Positions 16,200 through 23,921 of a stretch of 64,000 nt of DNA are shown here, in pieces. Both the position numbers and the translations under genes were made by a program. Positions within the stretch are counted from its first letter, which is position 1. The number at the start of each line of letters is the position of its first letter. Below the pieces are notes generated by a model. That model searched no databases. It had not been told where the DNA came from and saw only the letters and a list, made by a program, of their open reading frames with translations. Origin of the DNA: UBA6215 sp964484255 (lineage in GTDB: Bacteria; Omnitrophota; Gorgyraeia; Pluralincolimonadales; Pluralincolimonadaceae); contig CAZAEH010000001.1 of the NCBI GenBank assembly GCA_964484255.1, positions 70,238 to 134,237 on the forward strand, given 5' to 3'.

Positions 16200-16847
16200 T
16201 CAGCCTATCCAGAGCCCCTCAAGCCGCACCTGGTAACCTTCGGCGGTACGGTTAAGGTAGTTGATAAGGCCGCTGTGCCTCCATTGCAGCATGCACATGC
16301 GGGGCTGGAAATAATACCGCGCGCCGATCTTAAGCTCCCGGCGCGTCTCGGTTATCATCCCCTCATATCCTTCCGCTATATAATAGCCGAGGTCCTTATA
16401 CCCTTTCTGCCTGGGATTAAGGGGACCTGTTACGCACCATACCATCACGCCGGTGCGCTTGTCTACGCTCATGGCTATACCGCAATGGGTTATGGGGCAG
16501 CCGCAGGAGATACCCAGCGGACGGCCTATAAGCACGTCGCCTACCTGCACGTCGAGTTCACGCGTTATCATCGGATTATGCGGTATGATTATCTCCCTCG
16601 GGCCCGGGTCTTCCTTGAAATGCTCCAGGAAAAAGTCAAAATCCCTGCCGAGCGAGTCCTTCCATGCCGTCCCGGCCGAAGGCAACCTCTCGGGGTCCTT
16701 GCCCGCGGACAAGGTATTATCGGATAAATGTATGCACCTTTTTAGGAGATCCGGTTTTTTCTCCAGCTGCTCCGAGAGTTCGTTACACGTCTTATACCCG
16801 CAAGCCCCGCAATTAAGCGAAGGCAGTTCAAACTTGCTTTCCTTCAT
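16200..16847 (-). CDS. Fe-S binding protein of an ABC/GTPase module
   Basis: 215 residues; ATG at 16847 with GGGGAG upstream. The N-terminus has the four-cysteine Fe-S domain pattern (Cys13, Cys16, Cys21, Cys38; LNCGACGYKTC) found in ferredoxin-like domains of CODH/ACS subunits and RnfB-type proteins. A second Cys group (Cys115, Cys117, Cys122; SCGCPITHC) lies mid-protein. The rest is globular and ends in a Trp- and Arg-containing region. It is last of four genes, 1 base after the GTPase stop. Its function is not known to me; context suggests a role in nucleotide-driven assembly or activation of a metalloprotein. Confidence 0.72.
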   Translation of the reverse strand: MKESKFELPSLNCGACGYKTCNELSEQLEKKPDLLKRCIHLSDNTLSAGKDPERLPSAGTAWKDSLGRDFDFFLEHFKEDPGPREIIIPHNPMITRELDVQVGDVLIGRPLGISCGCPITHCGIAMSVDKRTGVMVWCVTGPLNPRQKGYKDLGYYIAEGYEGMITETRRELKIGARYYFQPRMCMLQWRHSGLINYLNRTAEGYQVRLEGLWIG

Positions 16848-16848
16848 C

Positions 16849-17550
16849 TTATTCTCCCCTGTAGAATGTCTGTTCTTCAAGTGGCCTTACTACGCCAAAG
16901 TGTGATTGCCAGCCTATGTCCTTCTTGCCAACACAAATAGTGCACGTCCCTACCGGAGGGTTGCCTCGCAACATCAGGTTGTCTCCGGCATCGGGCATCT
17001 CCTCCACCCTCCTGACAAGCGCATCTATACCTATACCTCTAAGAGCGTCCACTTCTTTTATCCAGACTTTGGGCGCGGCCTCCATTATCCTGGCGCGGAA
17101 AACCTCCCTCTCCGCCTGTGATATAAGATCTATCTTGGTGACTACCGCTATATCGGACAGGCTCAACATGGGGCCGACCTTCCTTGGCAGGTTCATTCCG
17201 CTTGTGGCCTCAAGCACCACTATCCCCAACCCTCCGTCCGCATAAGGGGAACAGCGCAGGCAAAGTCCGGCCGTCTCCACTATAAGGAATTCGCATCCTG
17301 CGCGCTTCGCCCACTGCATCGCATCTCCCAGCACCATTACATTGCAGTGGTCCGGGCAAAGTTCTCCCGAGTAGGTCTTCTTGGTCGGTATACCGAACTC
17401 CTTGGCGAGGATTTCGTCCTCATCCGCGTACTGGACATCTATCTTTAAATAAGCTACGGTTTTACCGTCCGCCAGGAGCTTACGGATAACGTGCCTTAAA
17501 ACGGATGTCTTGCCCGTCGTGGCGGTACCCGCGCAAATGATCAGTTTCAT
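16849..17550 (-). CDS. HypB/UreG/CobW-like P-loop GTPase
   Basis: 233 residues. The P-loop GTATTGKTS (8-16), a VETAG switch and TKID (nucleotide base recognition) mark a G3E/SIMIBI-class GTPase. Two Cys pairs, CPDHC (65-69) and CLRC (97-100), and a later CTIC could bind metal, as in metallochaperones HypB and UreG that insert nickel. No hydrogenase or urease genes are present. It overlaps the ABC ATPase gene by 4 bases. The likely role is energy-dependent metal or cofactor delivery to an unknown target, together with its neighbours. Confidence 0.75.
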   Translation of the reverse strand: MKLIICAGTATTGKTSVLRHVIRKLLADGKTVAYLKIDVQYADEDEILAKEFGIPTKKTYSGELCPDHCNVMVLGDAMQWAKRAGCEFLIVETAGLCLRCSPYADGGLGIVVLEATSGMNLPRKVGPMLSLSDIAVVTKIDLISQAEREVFRARIMEAAPKVWIKEVDALRGIGIDALVRRVEEMPDAGDNLMLRGNPPVGTCTICVGKKDIGWQSHFGVVRPLEEQTFYRGE

Positions 17551-18332
17551 ATGGCCACCTCCAGGTCTTCGTCCATCAATTGGTCTCCCACGCGTATTTT
17601 TTCGCGCAGCTTATGCATGATATCGTCGACTATGCGGATCTTCTTAGATAACGTCCTCTCTTCCTCGTTCGATCTCAGGACTTTTACCATCATGCCTTTC
17701 CGCATCACTATGCGGATGTCTGAAAGCAGCGCTATATACGGGTCATGGGTCACAAATATGAATATCTTCCTGTATTTCCTGAGTAAATCCAAGGCGTGGG
17801 TGCGGTGGATACCGGCATTCTCTATTTCGTCGAGCAGTATTATCGGCGAATTGCCGATAACGACCGCGTCGGCTATGAGCAGGGCGCGTGTCTGGCCGCC
17901 CGAAAGCTCGGTCATGCGGGAATCCCTGGATATCGGTTCGCCCGTAAGCTGATTGGCGAACGCAAGGGTCTCAGAAACTATTCCTTCGGCCTGTACCGTG
18001 CTCGAACTGCGTATCCCCGCATGTATGGTCAGAAAATCATGCACGGGAAGGTCGGAAAGGAAGTTCGTATGCTGCGTTATGGCGGCTACCGGGTTCCTTG
18101 ACGGGTCTTCCCTGTACTCCTGCAATGGCGCAACACCGTTTACCAGGACCTTGCGTTTTGTCGGGGTAAAACCGTCCGCGAACAACTGTATCTCATTGAT
18201 CAGGGTGGTCTTTCCCGATCCGGTTGGGCCCACGATACTTATAACGTCCCCCATCCTGAACTTGACCGAACGGACAGGCTCCTCTTCCCCGCTCCTGCCG
18301 TTACCTCCAATAATACTTATCTCTTCTATCAT
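17547..18332 (-). CDS. Soluble ABC-type ATPase
   Basis: 261 residues. Walker A (GPTGSGKTT, about 35-43), the ABC signature LSGGQTRAL and a Walker B ending LLDEIENAG are intact, with the switch His in FVTHDP. No membrane partner is encoded nearby, and the C-terminus carries a charged helical extension. It may act as a soluble energy-coupling ATPase rather than a transporter. The nearest analogy I can offer is AtwA (component A2), the ABC ATPase that helps activate methyl-coenzyme M reductase; this is analogy only. It is encoded 48 bases after the Rrf2 regulator. Confidence 0.78.
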   Translation of the reverse strand: MIEEISIIGGNGRSGEEEPVRSVKFRMGDVISIVGPTGSGKTTLINEIQLFADGFTPTKRKVLVNGVAPLQEYREDPSRNPVAAITQHTNFLSDLPVHDFLTIHAGIRSSSTVQAEGIVSETLAFANQLTGEPISRDSRMTELSGGQTRALLIADAVVIGNSPIILLDEIENAGIHRTHALDLLRKYRKIFIFVTHDPYIALLSDIRIVMRKGMMVKVLRSNEEERTLSKKIRIVDDIMHKLREKIRVGDQLMDEDLEVAI

Positions 18333-18380
18333 TTTACCCCCTTTTCCTATTGTATTAGTAGGATAACAATCTAAAAAAAA

Positions 18381-18785
18381 TCAGACCAAGTCCTTAAGGG
18401 TCGTCTTCTCGAGTTTTACGGATATATAGTCCCTGATCTCCTTCATGAGTTTCGTAAGCTTCTTCTCCTTCTCTATTATGGTAGGCTTGTAGAAATGCAC
18501 GCTTACCGAATCCACCGGAGCAAGCGGCCCGTCAAAAAGCCTTATGACCTGGGCTACGGTTATCTGCCCGGGTTTTCTTGCCAGCTTGTAGCCGCCCTTT
18601 TGCCCCTTCGAACTCGACACCAGCCCTGCCCTTAACATGGTATGCATTATATGCTCCATGTACTTGAACGGCAGTTTTTGTTCCTCGGTTATTCTGGAAA
18701 GCGGGATAAGTTCCCCGTTCGCCGAGTGACGGCTGAGGTACAAAAGAGCAAGCAAAGCATATTCACTGTGCGTAGTAAGTCTCAT
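18381..18785 (-). CDS. Rrf2 family transcriptional regulator (cysteine-free)
   Basis: 134 residues. The winged-helix start MRLTTHSEYALLALLYLSRH and the wing SSSKGQKGGYKLAR are typical of Rrf2. It contains no cysteine at all, so unlike IscR or NsrR it cannot hold an Fe-S cluster; it would sense through a ligand or a partner protein, as CymR does. It is the first gene of the ABC/GTPase/Fe-S unit and is driven by its own strong promoter, so autoregulation is likely. The ATG at 18785 has AAGGAAGG upstream. Confidence 0.88.
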   Translation of the reverse strand: MRLTTHSEYALLALLYLSRHSANGELIPLSRITEEQKLPFKYMEHIMHTMLRAGLVSSSKGQKGGYKLARKPGQITVAQVIRLFDGPLAPVDSVSVHFYKPTIIEKEKKLTKLMKEIRDYISVKLEKTTLKDLV

Positions 18786-18805
18786 TACCTACCTTCCTTG
18801 TATGG

Positions 18806-18835
18806 ATTATATTATGGCGAAGAAAGGCCTGTCAA
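18806..18835 (-). promoter_or_regulatory. Strong promoter of the Rrf2/ABC/GTPase/Fe-S unit
   Basis: On the minus strand, TTGACA (18830-18835), an 18-base spacer and TATAAT (18806-18811), both perfect hexamers. It lies directly after the terminator of the preceding operon. Confidence 0.9.
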
Positions 18836-18861
18836 CAAAAATCGTTCATTATTTGAACGAT
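18836..18861 (-). terminator. Rho-independent terminator of the long operon 28360-18849
   Basis: On the minus strand, ATCGTTCA (18854-18861) and TGAACGAT (18841-18848) form an 8-bp stem with a 5-base loop that contains the stop codon of the last gene. A T tract follows. Confidence 0.85.
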
Positions 18862-19424
18862 ATGGTATCCAGCTCCCGAAGCATCTTTTCCCGTTCGTCG
18901 CTGGAGACCGCTGGGACTGCATGGAAGAACTTATGGAGGGTTACTTTGATCCCGCAAAGGCTGAAAATCCCTATATCCATGGTCTTGGCCAGGGCATCCT
19001 TAAACCCGTTATCCCTGTAATCTTCTTCTGTGCCGCCTGTCGTGTTTATTATGACCGCTCTCTTATCCGTAAAGAGGCCCTTAAGGCCGTTTTTATCCGA
19101 AGTGTAGGCAAAGCCGTAGGAGAAGACTCTGTCGATATAGCCCTTCAATACCGCCGGCTGCCCGAACCACCAGATAGGATGGATAAAAATAATCGTCTCA
19201 CAAGCCCTTATATAGTCCTGTTCCTTCCTGATGTCTTCCGGAGTCTTGCCCGCCTTAAAAGCAACGAGATCGGCGCCTTTAAGAACCGGGTCGAACCCGA
19301 AGGCATATAGGTCCCTTGTCTCGACTTCATTGCCTTCGCTCTTCAGCTTAGTTTCAATCTTTTCTTTGATGGCATGGTTGAAACTTTTAGGGTTAGGATG
19401 AGCATAAATTATAAGGTATTTCAA
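18849..19424 (-). CDS. NAD(P)H-quinone oxidoreductase, flavodoxin-like fold
   Basis: 191 residues of the Flavodoxin_2 / MdaB-KefF family. It starts YLIIYAHPNPKSF (phosphate-binding loop for FMN/FAD), has HPIWWFGQPAVLKGYIDRV at the flavin site and INTTGGTEEDY for the second loop. It transfers two electrons from NAD(P)H to quinones or other acceptors, usually for detoxification. The start overlaps the GH16 stop by 4 bases. The reason for its place at the end of a mixed operon is not evident. Confidence 0.88.
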   Translation of the reverse strand: MKYLIIYAHPNPKSFNHAIKEKIETKLKSEGNEVETRDLYAFGFDPVLKGADLVAFKAGKTPEDIRKEQDYIRACETIIFIHPIWWFGQPAVLKGYIDRVFSYGFAYTSDKNGLKGLFTDKRAVIINTTGGTEEDYRDNGFKDALAKTMDIGIFSLCGIKVTLHKFFHAVPAVSSDEREKMLRELDTISFK

Positions 19425-20818
19425 TTCATATCCTCCTTCCCGAATACCTCGAACTCATATAGTGAATATCCGTACTTAGTGCTGCGCTCCGTTCCATACA
19501 TACGCACATATCTTCCCGTGGCGTTAAGGCCGGTTATCTCTTCGGTGCTGCCTGCGCCTTTTTCCGTGGAATATACCGTCATCCATTCTTTAGCATCATC
19601 GGAGACCTGTATCTTATACGCCTTGCCCGAGGCAGTCTCCCATTCCAGGCGTATCGCTTCTATGTCACACGGCTTGCCCAGGTCCACATACATCCATTGC
19701 GGATCGAAGAACTCGGATGACCACCTGCTGTTCATATCGCCATCGGTAGCATAATTCGCCGGCATGGATTCGTTCTCCGACGAGGAAGCCACAGCCTCTT
19801 TGCCCCTCGAAATAAGCTTGGGGGCATCGGGATCCGTGACAAAATCCGCCGATATTTTCTTATGCTTCGTCATTATTATCCGTGCCGGGTTCCCTGCCCC
19901 AAGCGAAGGATCTCCCTGCCAGCCTGCGAACTTATAGCCTATCTTCGGGACCGCGGTAAGCTTCACTTTCTCTCCCTTGCCGTATCTGGGTAGGCGGGGA
20001 TCAACACATATCTTACCATTCCCGGATGACGTCATCAGAAAATATGTCCCGGGTATTTCCTTGGCATAGACACGGACATAATCTATCTCGTGGTACTGGG
20101 GAAAAACAGTCGTGGCATCGGGATTTCCGGGCATTATCCCTCCCACCGCGGTGTTAAGGATTATGTAAAAGGGCTCTTTCGGGACGTTGCGGGATACGGA
20201 AGACCTTTCCACGCCGTCTATATACCAGCGGAGCTCTTCCTCATCCCACTCAAGGGCAAAGACATGGAAATCCCGGGTATAGTCCGGACCGGAGTATACT
20301 TTGGTGTCATACCTGTTATGCGGCCATACGCCGTAATGGTTGGTCATGTGTATAACGTTCGGCTTGTTCCCTACCAGTTCCATTATGTCTATCTCCGGAG
20401 GCCAGGAACCGCGTTCAGGCATCATCCAATGCGCCGGCCATAGGCCCTTGGTCCCGGGCAACTTGGCCCTCACCTCCACCCTGCCGTACTGGAAGGTAAA
20501 CCTGCCCTTTGTCTCAACCAACCCCGACGTATAAGGACGCCCTCCCATGCGCTGCTTAGCGCTCTTCAATATCAGCTTGCCGTCCTTGAGATAAACGTTC
20601 TTCGGGGTATAATATTGCTGTTCGTTGTTCTTGACCAACGCCGCGTCTTCAACATACCATTTGGACTTGTCGATCCTGTCCCCGTTAAATTCATCGCTCC
20701 AGATAAGGTACCAGCCCTTTATGCCGGGAGCAGCTGCCTTATTCTGGACAGCCGATTCTGACGCTTGCGGAAGCAGCAGAGATAATAAAACAACGATGTA
20801 AGCGATCTTTTTGCGCAT
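19421..20818 (-). CDS. Secreted GH16 endo-beta-glucanase with C-terminal CBM32
   Basis: 465 residues. The signal peptide (1-22) is followed by a GH16 beta-jelly-roll (about 36-252) with the catalytic motif EIDIMELVG, where Glu142 is the nucleophile, Asp144 the helper and Glu147 the acid/base. Next come an InlB-like beta repeat (about 275-328, YKFAGWQGD) and an F5/8-type (CBM32) domain (about 335-460). The family cuts beta-1,3 or mixed beta-1,3/1,4 glucans or algal galactans; a laminarinase- or lichenase-like role is most likely here. It begins directly after the galT stop codon. Confidence 0.9.
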   Translation of the reverse strand: MRKKIAYIVVLLSLLLPQASESAVQNKAAAPGIKGWYLIWSDEFNGDRIDKSKWYVEDAALVKNNEQQYYTPKNVYLKDGKLILKSAKQRMGGRPYTSGLVETKGRFTFQYGRVEVRAKLPGTKGLWPAHWMMPERGSWPPEIDIMELVGNKPNVIHMTNHYGVWPHNRYDTKVYSGPDYTRDFHVFALEWDEEELRWYIDGVERSSVSRNVPKEPFYIILNTAVGGIMPGNPDATTVFPQYHEIDYVRVYAKEIPGTYFLMTSSGNGKICVDPRLPRYGKGEKVKLTAVPKIGYKFAGWQGDPSLGAGNPARIIMTKHKKISADFVTDPDAPKLISRGKEAVASSSENESMPANYATDGDMNSRWSSEFFDPQWMYVDLGKPCDIEAIRLEWETASGKAYKIQVSDDAKEWMTVYSTEKGAGSTEEITGLNATGRYVRMYGTERSTKYGYSLYEFEVFGKEDMN

Positions 20819-21847
20819 TTAGATTTTGAACTCCCTCAAGAACTTCGCCGATTCCTCGGGAAGAGCCACGTTTATGCTTATGCCTGAACCTATCTCAAAA
20901 CCTGCGGGTGTCGTCAAACGCGGCATTATCTGTATGTGCCAATGGTAATAGGGCCCGGACGACGAATAATGCGGTGCCGATCTTATGCAATAATTATAAT
21001 CGGGGTTATTCATGCCGTGGTAGAACTTCTCAAGGACATCATGCAATATTTGCGACAGGGGCTCTATATCATCCGGCTGCAGGTCTGCAAAAGTCGTCTG
21101 GTGCTCCAGGGGAACTATCCATGTCTCATAGGGAAATACCGGCGCATACGGGACAAAGGCTACAAATTTCTCATTCTGCATAACAAGCCTTTCCTTATCG
21201 GCCAGTTCCGCTTTGACCATATCACAGAATACGCACCTGCCCAACTCCTCGTAGTACCTCTGGGCTTCCATAAGGGCATATCGCATATGTAAAGGAACAA
21301 GGGAAGCAGCCACGATCTGTGAATGCGGGTGGACCTGGGAAGCTCCGGCCCTCCCTCCGTTATTACGGAATATTATAACGAGTTTATATGCAGGGTCCCA
21401 GTCAAGTACCATGTATCTCTCCTGGTAGGCCCTTATTATCCTTGAGACCTCCTCTATACTCATAGTTGCTATGGTCTTATTATGTATGGGGCTTTCTACC
21501 ACGACCTCATGCTTGCCTATTCCCTCCATGTGCAGGTACATGCCCGATTTATGCCTTTTGACTTCAATAGAATCACCTGCTTGCGGCGGAACAAGGGCAG
21601 GGAATTTATTCGGTATTACCTTTACATGCCAGCCTTTTCCCCCCGGCTTAGTGCCGGGGGCGCGCAAAGAGAATATTTCCTCGTCACCGGGTTTTTCGTT
21701 GCCTTCGCAGAAAGGGCACTTAGGGTCATAGGCGGGATGTTCGATGGCCGTCTCGACGGACTTTTTGAAATCCTCGGGTCTCTTGGCGCGCTCTGTAGCA
21801 ATTATAACCCATCTTTTAGTCGCAGGATTTTCCCTTATCTCCGGCAT
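20819..21847 (-). CDS. galT: Galactose-1-phosphate uridylyltransferase
   Basis: 342 residues. This is the Leloir pathway enzyme exchanging UMP between UDP-glucose and galactose-1-phosphate; some relatives act as ADP-glucose phosphorylases. The active-site HPHSQ motif is present, with the catalytic His between Pro and Ser. Two Cys (CPFCEG) near residue 40-45 match the zinc site of the family. It may process galactose released by the GH35 enzyme encoded 13 kb away. No galK or galE is nearby. It is packed between terC and the GH16 gene without a gap. Confidence 0.88.
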   Translation of the reverse strand: MPEIRENPATKRWVIIATERAKRPEDFKKSVETAIEHPAYDPKCPFCEGNEKPGDEEIFSLRAPGTKPGGKGWHVKVIPNKFPALVPPQAGDSIEVKRHKSGMYLHMEGIGKHEVVVESPIHNKTIATMSIEEVSRIIRAYQERYMVLDWDPAYKLVIIFRNNGGRAGASQVHPHSQIVAASLVPLHMRYALMEAQRYYEELGRCVFCDMVKAELADKERLVMQNEKFVAFVPYAPVFPYETWIVPLEHQTTFADLQPDDIEPLSQILHDVLEKFYHGMNNPDYNYCIRSAPHYSSSGPYYHWHIQIMPRLTTPAGFEIGSGISINVALPEESAKFLREFKI

Positions 21848-22765
21848 CTACTTTTCTCCTTTTTCCCTGATCAATAAAGAAGCTATTACGGATAAAAAAA
21901 GGGTGCCGAATACAGCCGCTAAAGATATAGTTATGGGTATTTCGTAAAAATTGGACATAAGCATTTTTATTCCCACGAAACACAATATAACCGATATACC
22001 TATTTTAAGGAACCTGAACAGTCCCATCATTCCGGAGATCACGAAAAACAACGAACGCAGACCCAGTATGGCAAATATGTTGGAGGTATACACGATGAAA
22101 GGGTCGGTGGTTATTGCCAGGACGGCAGGTATTGAGTCCATCGCGAATATAACATCGCTTGACTCGATAAGGAGCAGCGCAATGAATAATGGGGTCGCCG
22201 ACCATAGGCCAGCATGTGATATAAAGAAACGGTCGCCGTGGTAATCCGTGCTGACCCGGAAGAACTTCCTGAAAAGGCGCAGGACGGGATTCTTTTCGGG
22301 ATCGAACTTCTCTTCCCTGCGAAAGGCAAGTTTCCATGCTGTAAATATCAACAGGGCGCCGAAAACATAGATTATCCAGTCAAAAGCCCTGAAGAGCCCG
22401 ACTCCAACCGTAATGAACAGGGCCCTCATTATTATCGCGCCCAGTATCCCCCATTTGAGCACCCTCGGCTGGTAAGAGTCCGGTATCCTGAAGTACTCGA
22501 ATATCATTATGAACACGAAGAGGTTGTCCACACTCAGGGATTCTTCTATTACATATCCCGTCAGGAATTCGAGGGCTTTTGTTCTGCCGAGCAGGAGATA
22601 TATCCCCGCGCAGAAGAGCAGTGCTGCAGAGACCCAGACAGCCACCCACGCAAGGGCTTCTTTTAACCTGACGGCATGGGACTTCCTGTTGAGGACAAAA
22701 AGATCGAAATACATCATGGCCGATACCACCGCGGTGAATATAACCCAAAGCTCTGCCCTGACCAT
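21848..22765 (-). CDS. TerC family integral membrane protein (metal homeostasis)
   Basis: 305 residues with about eight membrane helices. Acidic intramembrane motifs characteristic of TerC/Alx occur: FVLNRKSH near the start, EESLSVDNLFVFIMIFEYF, and ESSDVIFAMDSIPAVLAI in the second half. Members export manganese or support metal loading of exported proteins; older annotation links them to tellurite resistance. The start follows the stop of the E1-like gene with no gap. The exact substrate is open. Confidence 0.88.
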   Translation of the reverse strand: MVRAELWVIFTAVVSAMMYFDLFVLNRKSHAVRLKEALAWVAVWVSAALLFCAGIYLLLGRTKALEFLTGYVIEESLSVDNLFVFIMIFEYFRIPDSYQPRVLKWGILGAIIMRALFITVGVGLFRAFDWIIYVFGALLIFTAWKLAFRREEKFDPEKNPVLRLFRKFFRVSTDYHGDRFFISHAGLWSATPLFIALLLIESSDVIFAMDSIPAVLAITTDPFIVYTSNIFAILGLRSLFFVISGMMGLFRFLKIGISVILCFVGIKMLMSNFYEIPITISLAAVFGTLFLSVIASLLIREKGEK

Positions 22766-23533
22766 CTATTTGTCCTGTCTCCCCGAACAAGCGGGGCAGT
22801 TTTTGTCAGTCAATACCCTAAGCAACTTGAAGTTCCCGGTCTTTGCGTCGTATCTCAATAATTTCCCCGATAAAGTCTCGCCAATACCCGTAAGGAATTT
22901 GAGCGCTTCAGTAGCCTGTATGGCCCCGATAGAACCCGGGACAGAGCCCAATAACCCGGCCTCTTCGGGAGGCAGTACCATGCCCGGTGCAGGAGGTTTG
23001 GGAAAAATACAGCGATAACAAGGGCCTTTACCCGGGACCACAACGGTAACCTGGCCTTCCCACCTGTATACCCCTCCCATCACAACGGGTTTGCCGGACT
23101 TAACACATGTATCATTGACAAGGTATTTGGTGGCAAAATTATCCGAACATTCGATCACGATATCATAATCCTTAATGATGCTACCTATGTTCCTGCCATC
23201 CAGGCGGACATTATAAGTGGTAAATTTTACGTCGGGATTAAGTGATGAGAGCCTTTTGTAAGCAAGCGTTACCTTGGGGGCCCCCGTTTCATCGAAGGAA
23301 TACAGGACTTGCCTGTGGAGATTGGAAAGATCGAGATCATCAGAGTCCACCAGACCTATCCTTCCGACCCCGCACGATGTCAGGTATAGGGCTACAGGGG
23401 AACCCAGCCCTCCGACCCCAACAATAAGCGCGGATGAAGACAATAGCTTAGACTGGCCCTGCCTGCCTATATCAGAAAAATTGATATGTCTCCTGTATCT
23501 CTCAACCTGGTCCGCCGAAAGTTCAGGTGACAT
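22766..23533 (-). CDS. MoeB/ThiF/HesA family E1-like adenylyltransferase
   Basis: 255 residues. It activates the C-terminal Gly-Gly of a small sulfur-carrier protein by adenylation. The ATP-binding motif GVGGLGS (from 39), the Asp-x-Asp region DSDDLDLSNLHRQ (63-75) and two zinc-binding pairs (Cys172/Cys175 and Cys246/Cys249) are intact. The gene overlaps the upstream JAMM protease gene by 11 bases. The pair E1 plus JAMM recalls systems where JAMM trims a carrier such as CysO. No ThiS/MoaD-like carrier gene was found near. Confidence 0.9.
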   Translation of the reverse strand: MSPELSADQVERYRRHINFSDIGRQGQSKLLSSSALIVGVGGLGSPVALYLTSCGVGRIGLVDSDDLDLSNLHRQVLYSFDETGAPKVTLAYKRLSSLNPDVKFTTYNVRLDGRNIGSIIKDYDIVIECSDNFATKYLVNDTCVKSGKPVVMGGVYRWEGQVTVVVPGKGPCYRCIFPKPPAPGMVLPPEEAGLLGSVPGSIGAIQATEALKFLTGIGETLSGKLLRYDAKTGNFKLLRVLTDKNCPACSGRQDK

Positions 23534-23921
23534 CTACGACCTCCTCGCTTACCGAACCGGATGCTATCTTGAACGAACGAATCTCGGGCATTTTATCGGC
23601 TAAAGATATTATAAGATAAGAACAGCCGGCATGGGCGGAAAGTTTTATGTCCAGCAAAGAAGGATAGGCCCGGGTATGCGGATGTGAGTGGTATATGCCC
23701 ACCATCTCAAAACCGTCGGATCTTATCCGCTTCTGGACCTCAAACTGTTCCCCGGCGGAAAATGAGTACCTGTCCTCCGCTTTTTCGGCATTTGTCATCC
23801 TATATAACTTGAAGACCTTACCGTCCCTACCTGCTAATATACCGCACGCCTCGTTCGGGAAGGAACCCCTGGCATGCCGGATGATATCATCCAAGTGGGC
23901 CCCGCTCAATGAAAGTTTCAT
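23523..23921 (-). CDS. JAMM/MPN+ metalloprotease (Mec-like)
   Basis: 132 residues; the ATG at 23921 overlaps the permease stop by 4 bases. The zinc motif is complete: Glu24 (NEACGILAG), His78-Ser-His80-Pro and Ser88-x-x-Asp91. Short bacterial JAMM proteins of this type cleave substrates from the C-terminus of sulfur-carrier or ubiquitin-like proteins, as M. tuberculosis Mec does for cysteine-CysO. Its overlap with the E1-like gene strongly suggests a joint function. A longer reading frame starting at 24143 is out-of-frame overlap with the permease and is not used. Confidence 0.88.
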   Translation of the reverse strand: MKLSLSGAHLDDIIRHARGSFPNEACGILAGRDGKVFKLYRMTNAEKAEDRYSFSAGEQFEVQKRIRSDGFEMVGIYHSHPHTRAYPSLLDIKLSAHAGCSYLIISLADKMPEIRSFKIASGSVSEEVVDVT

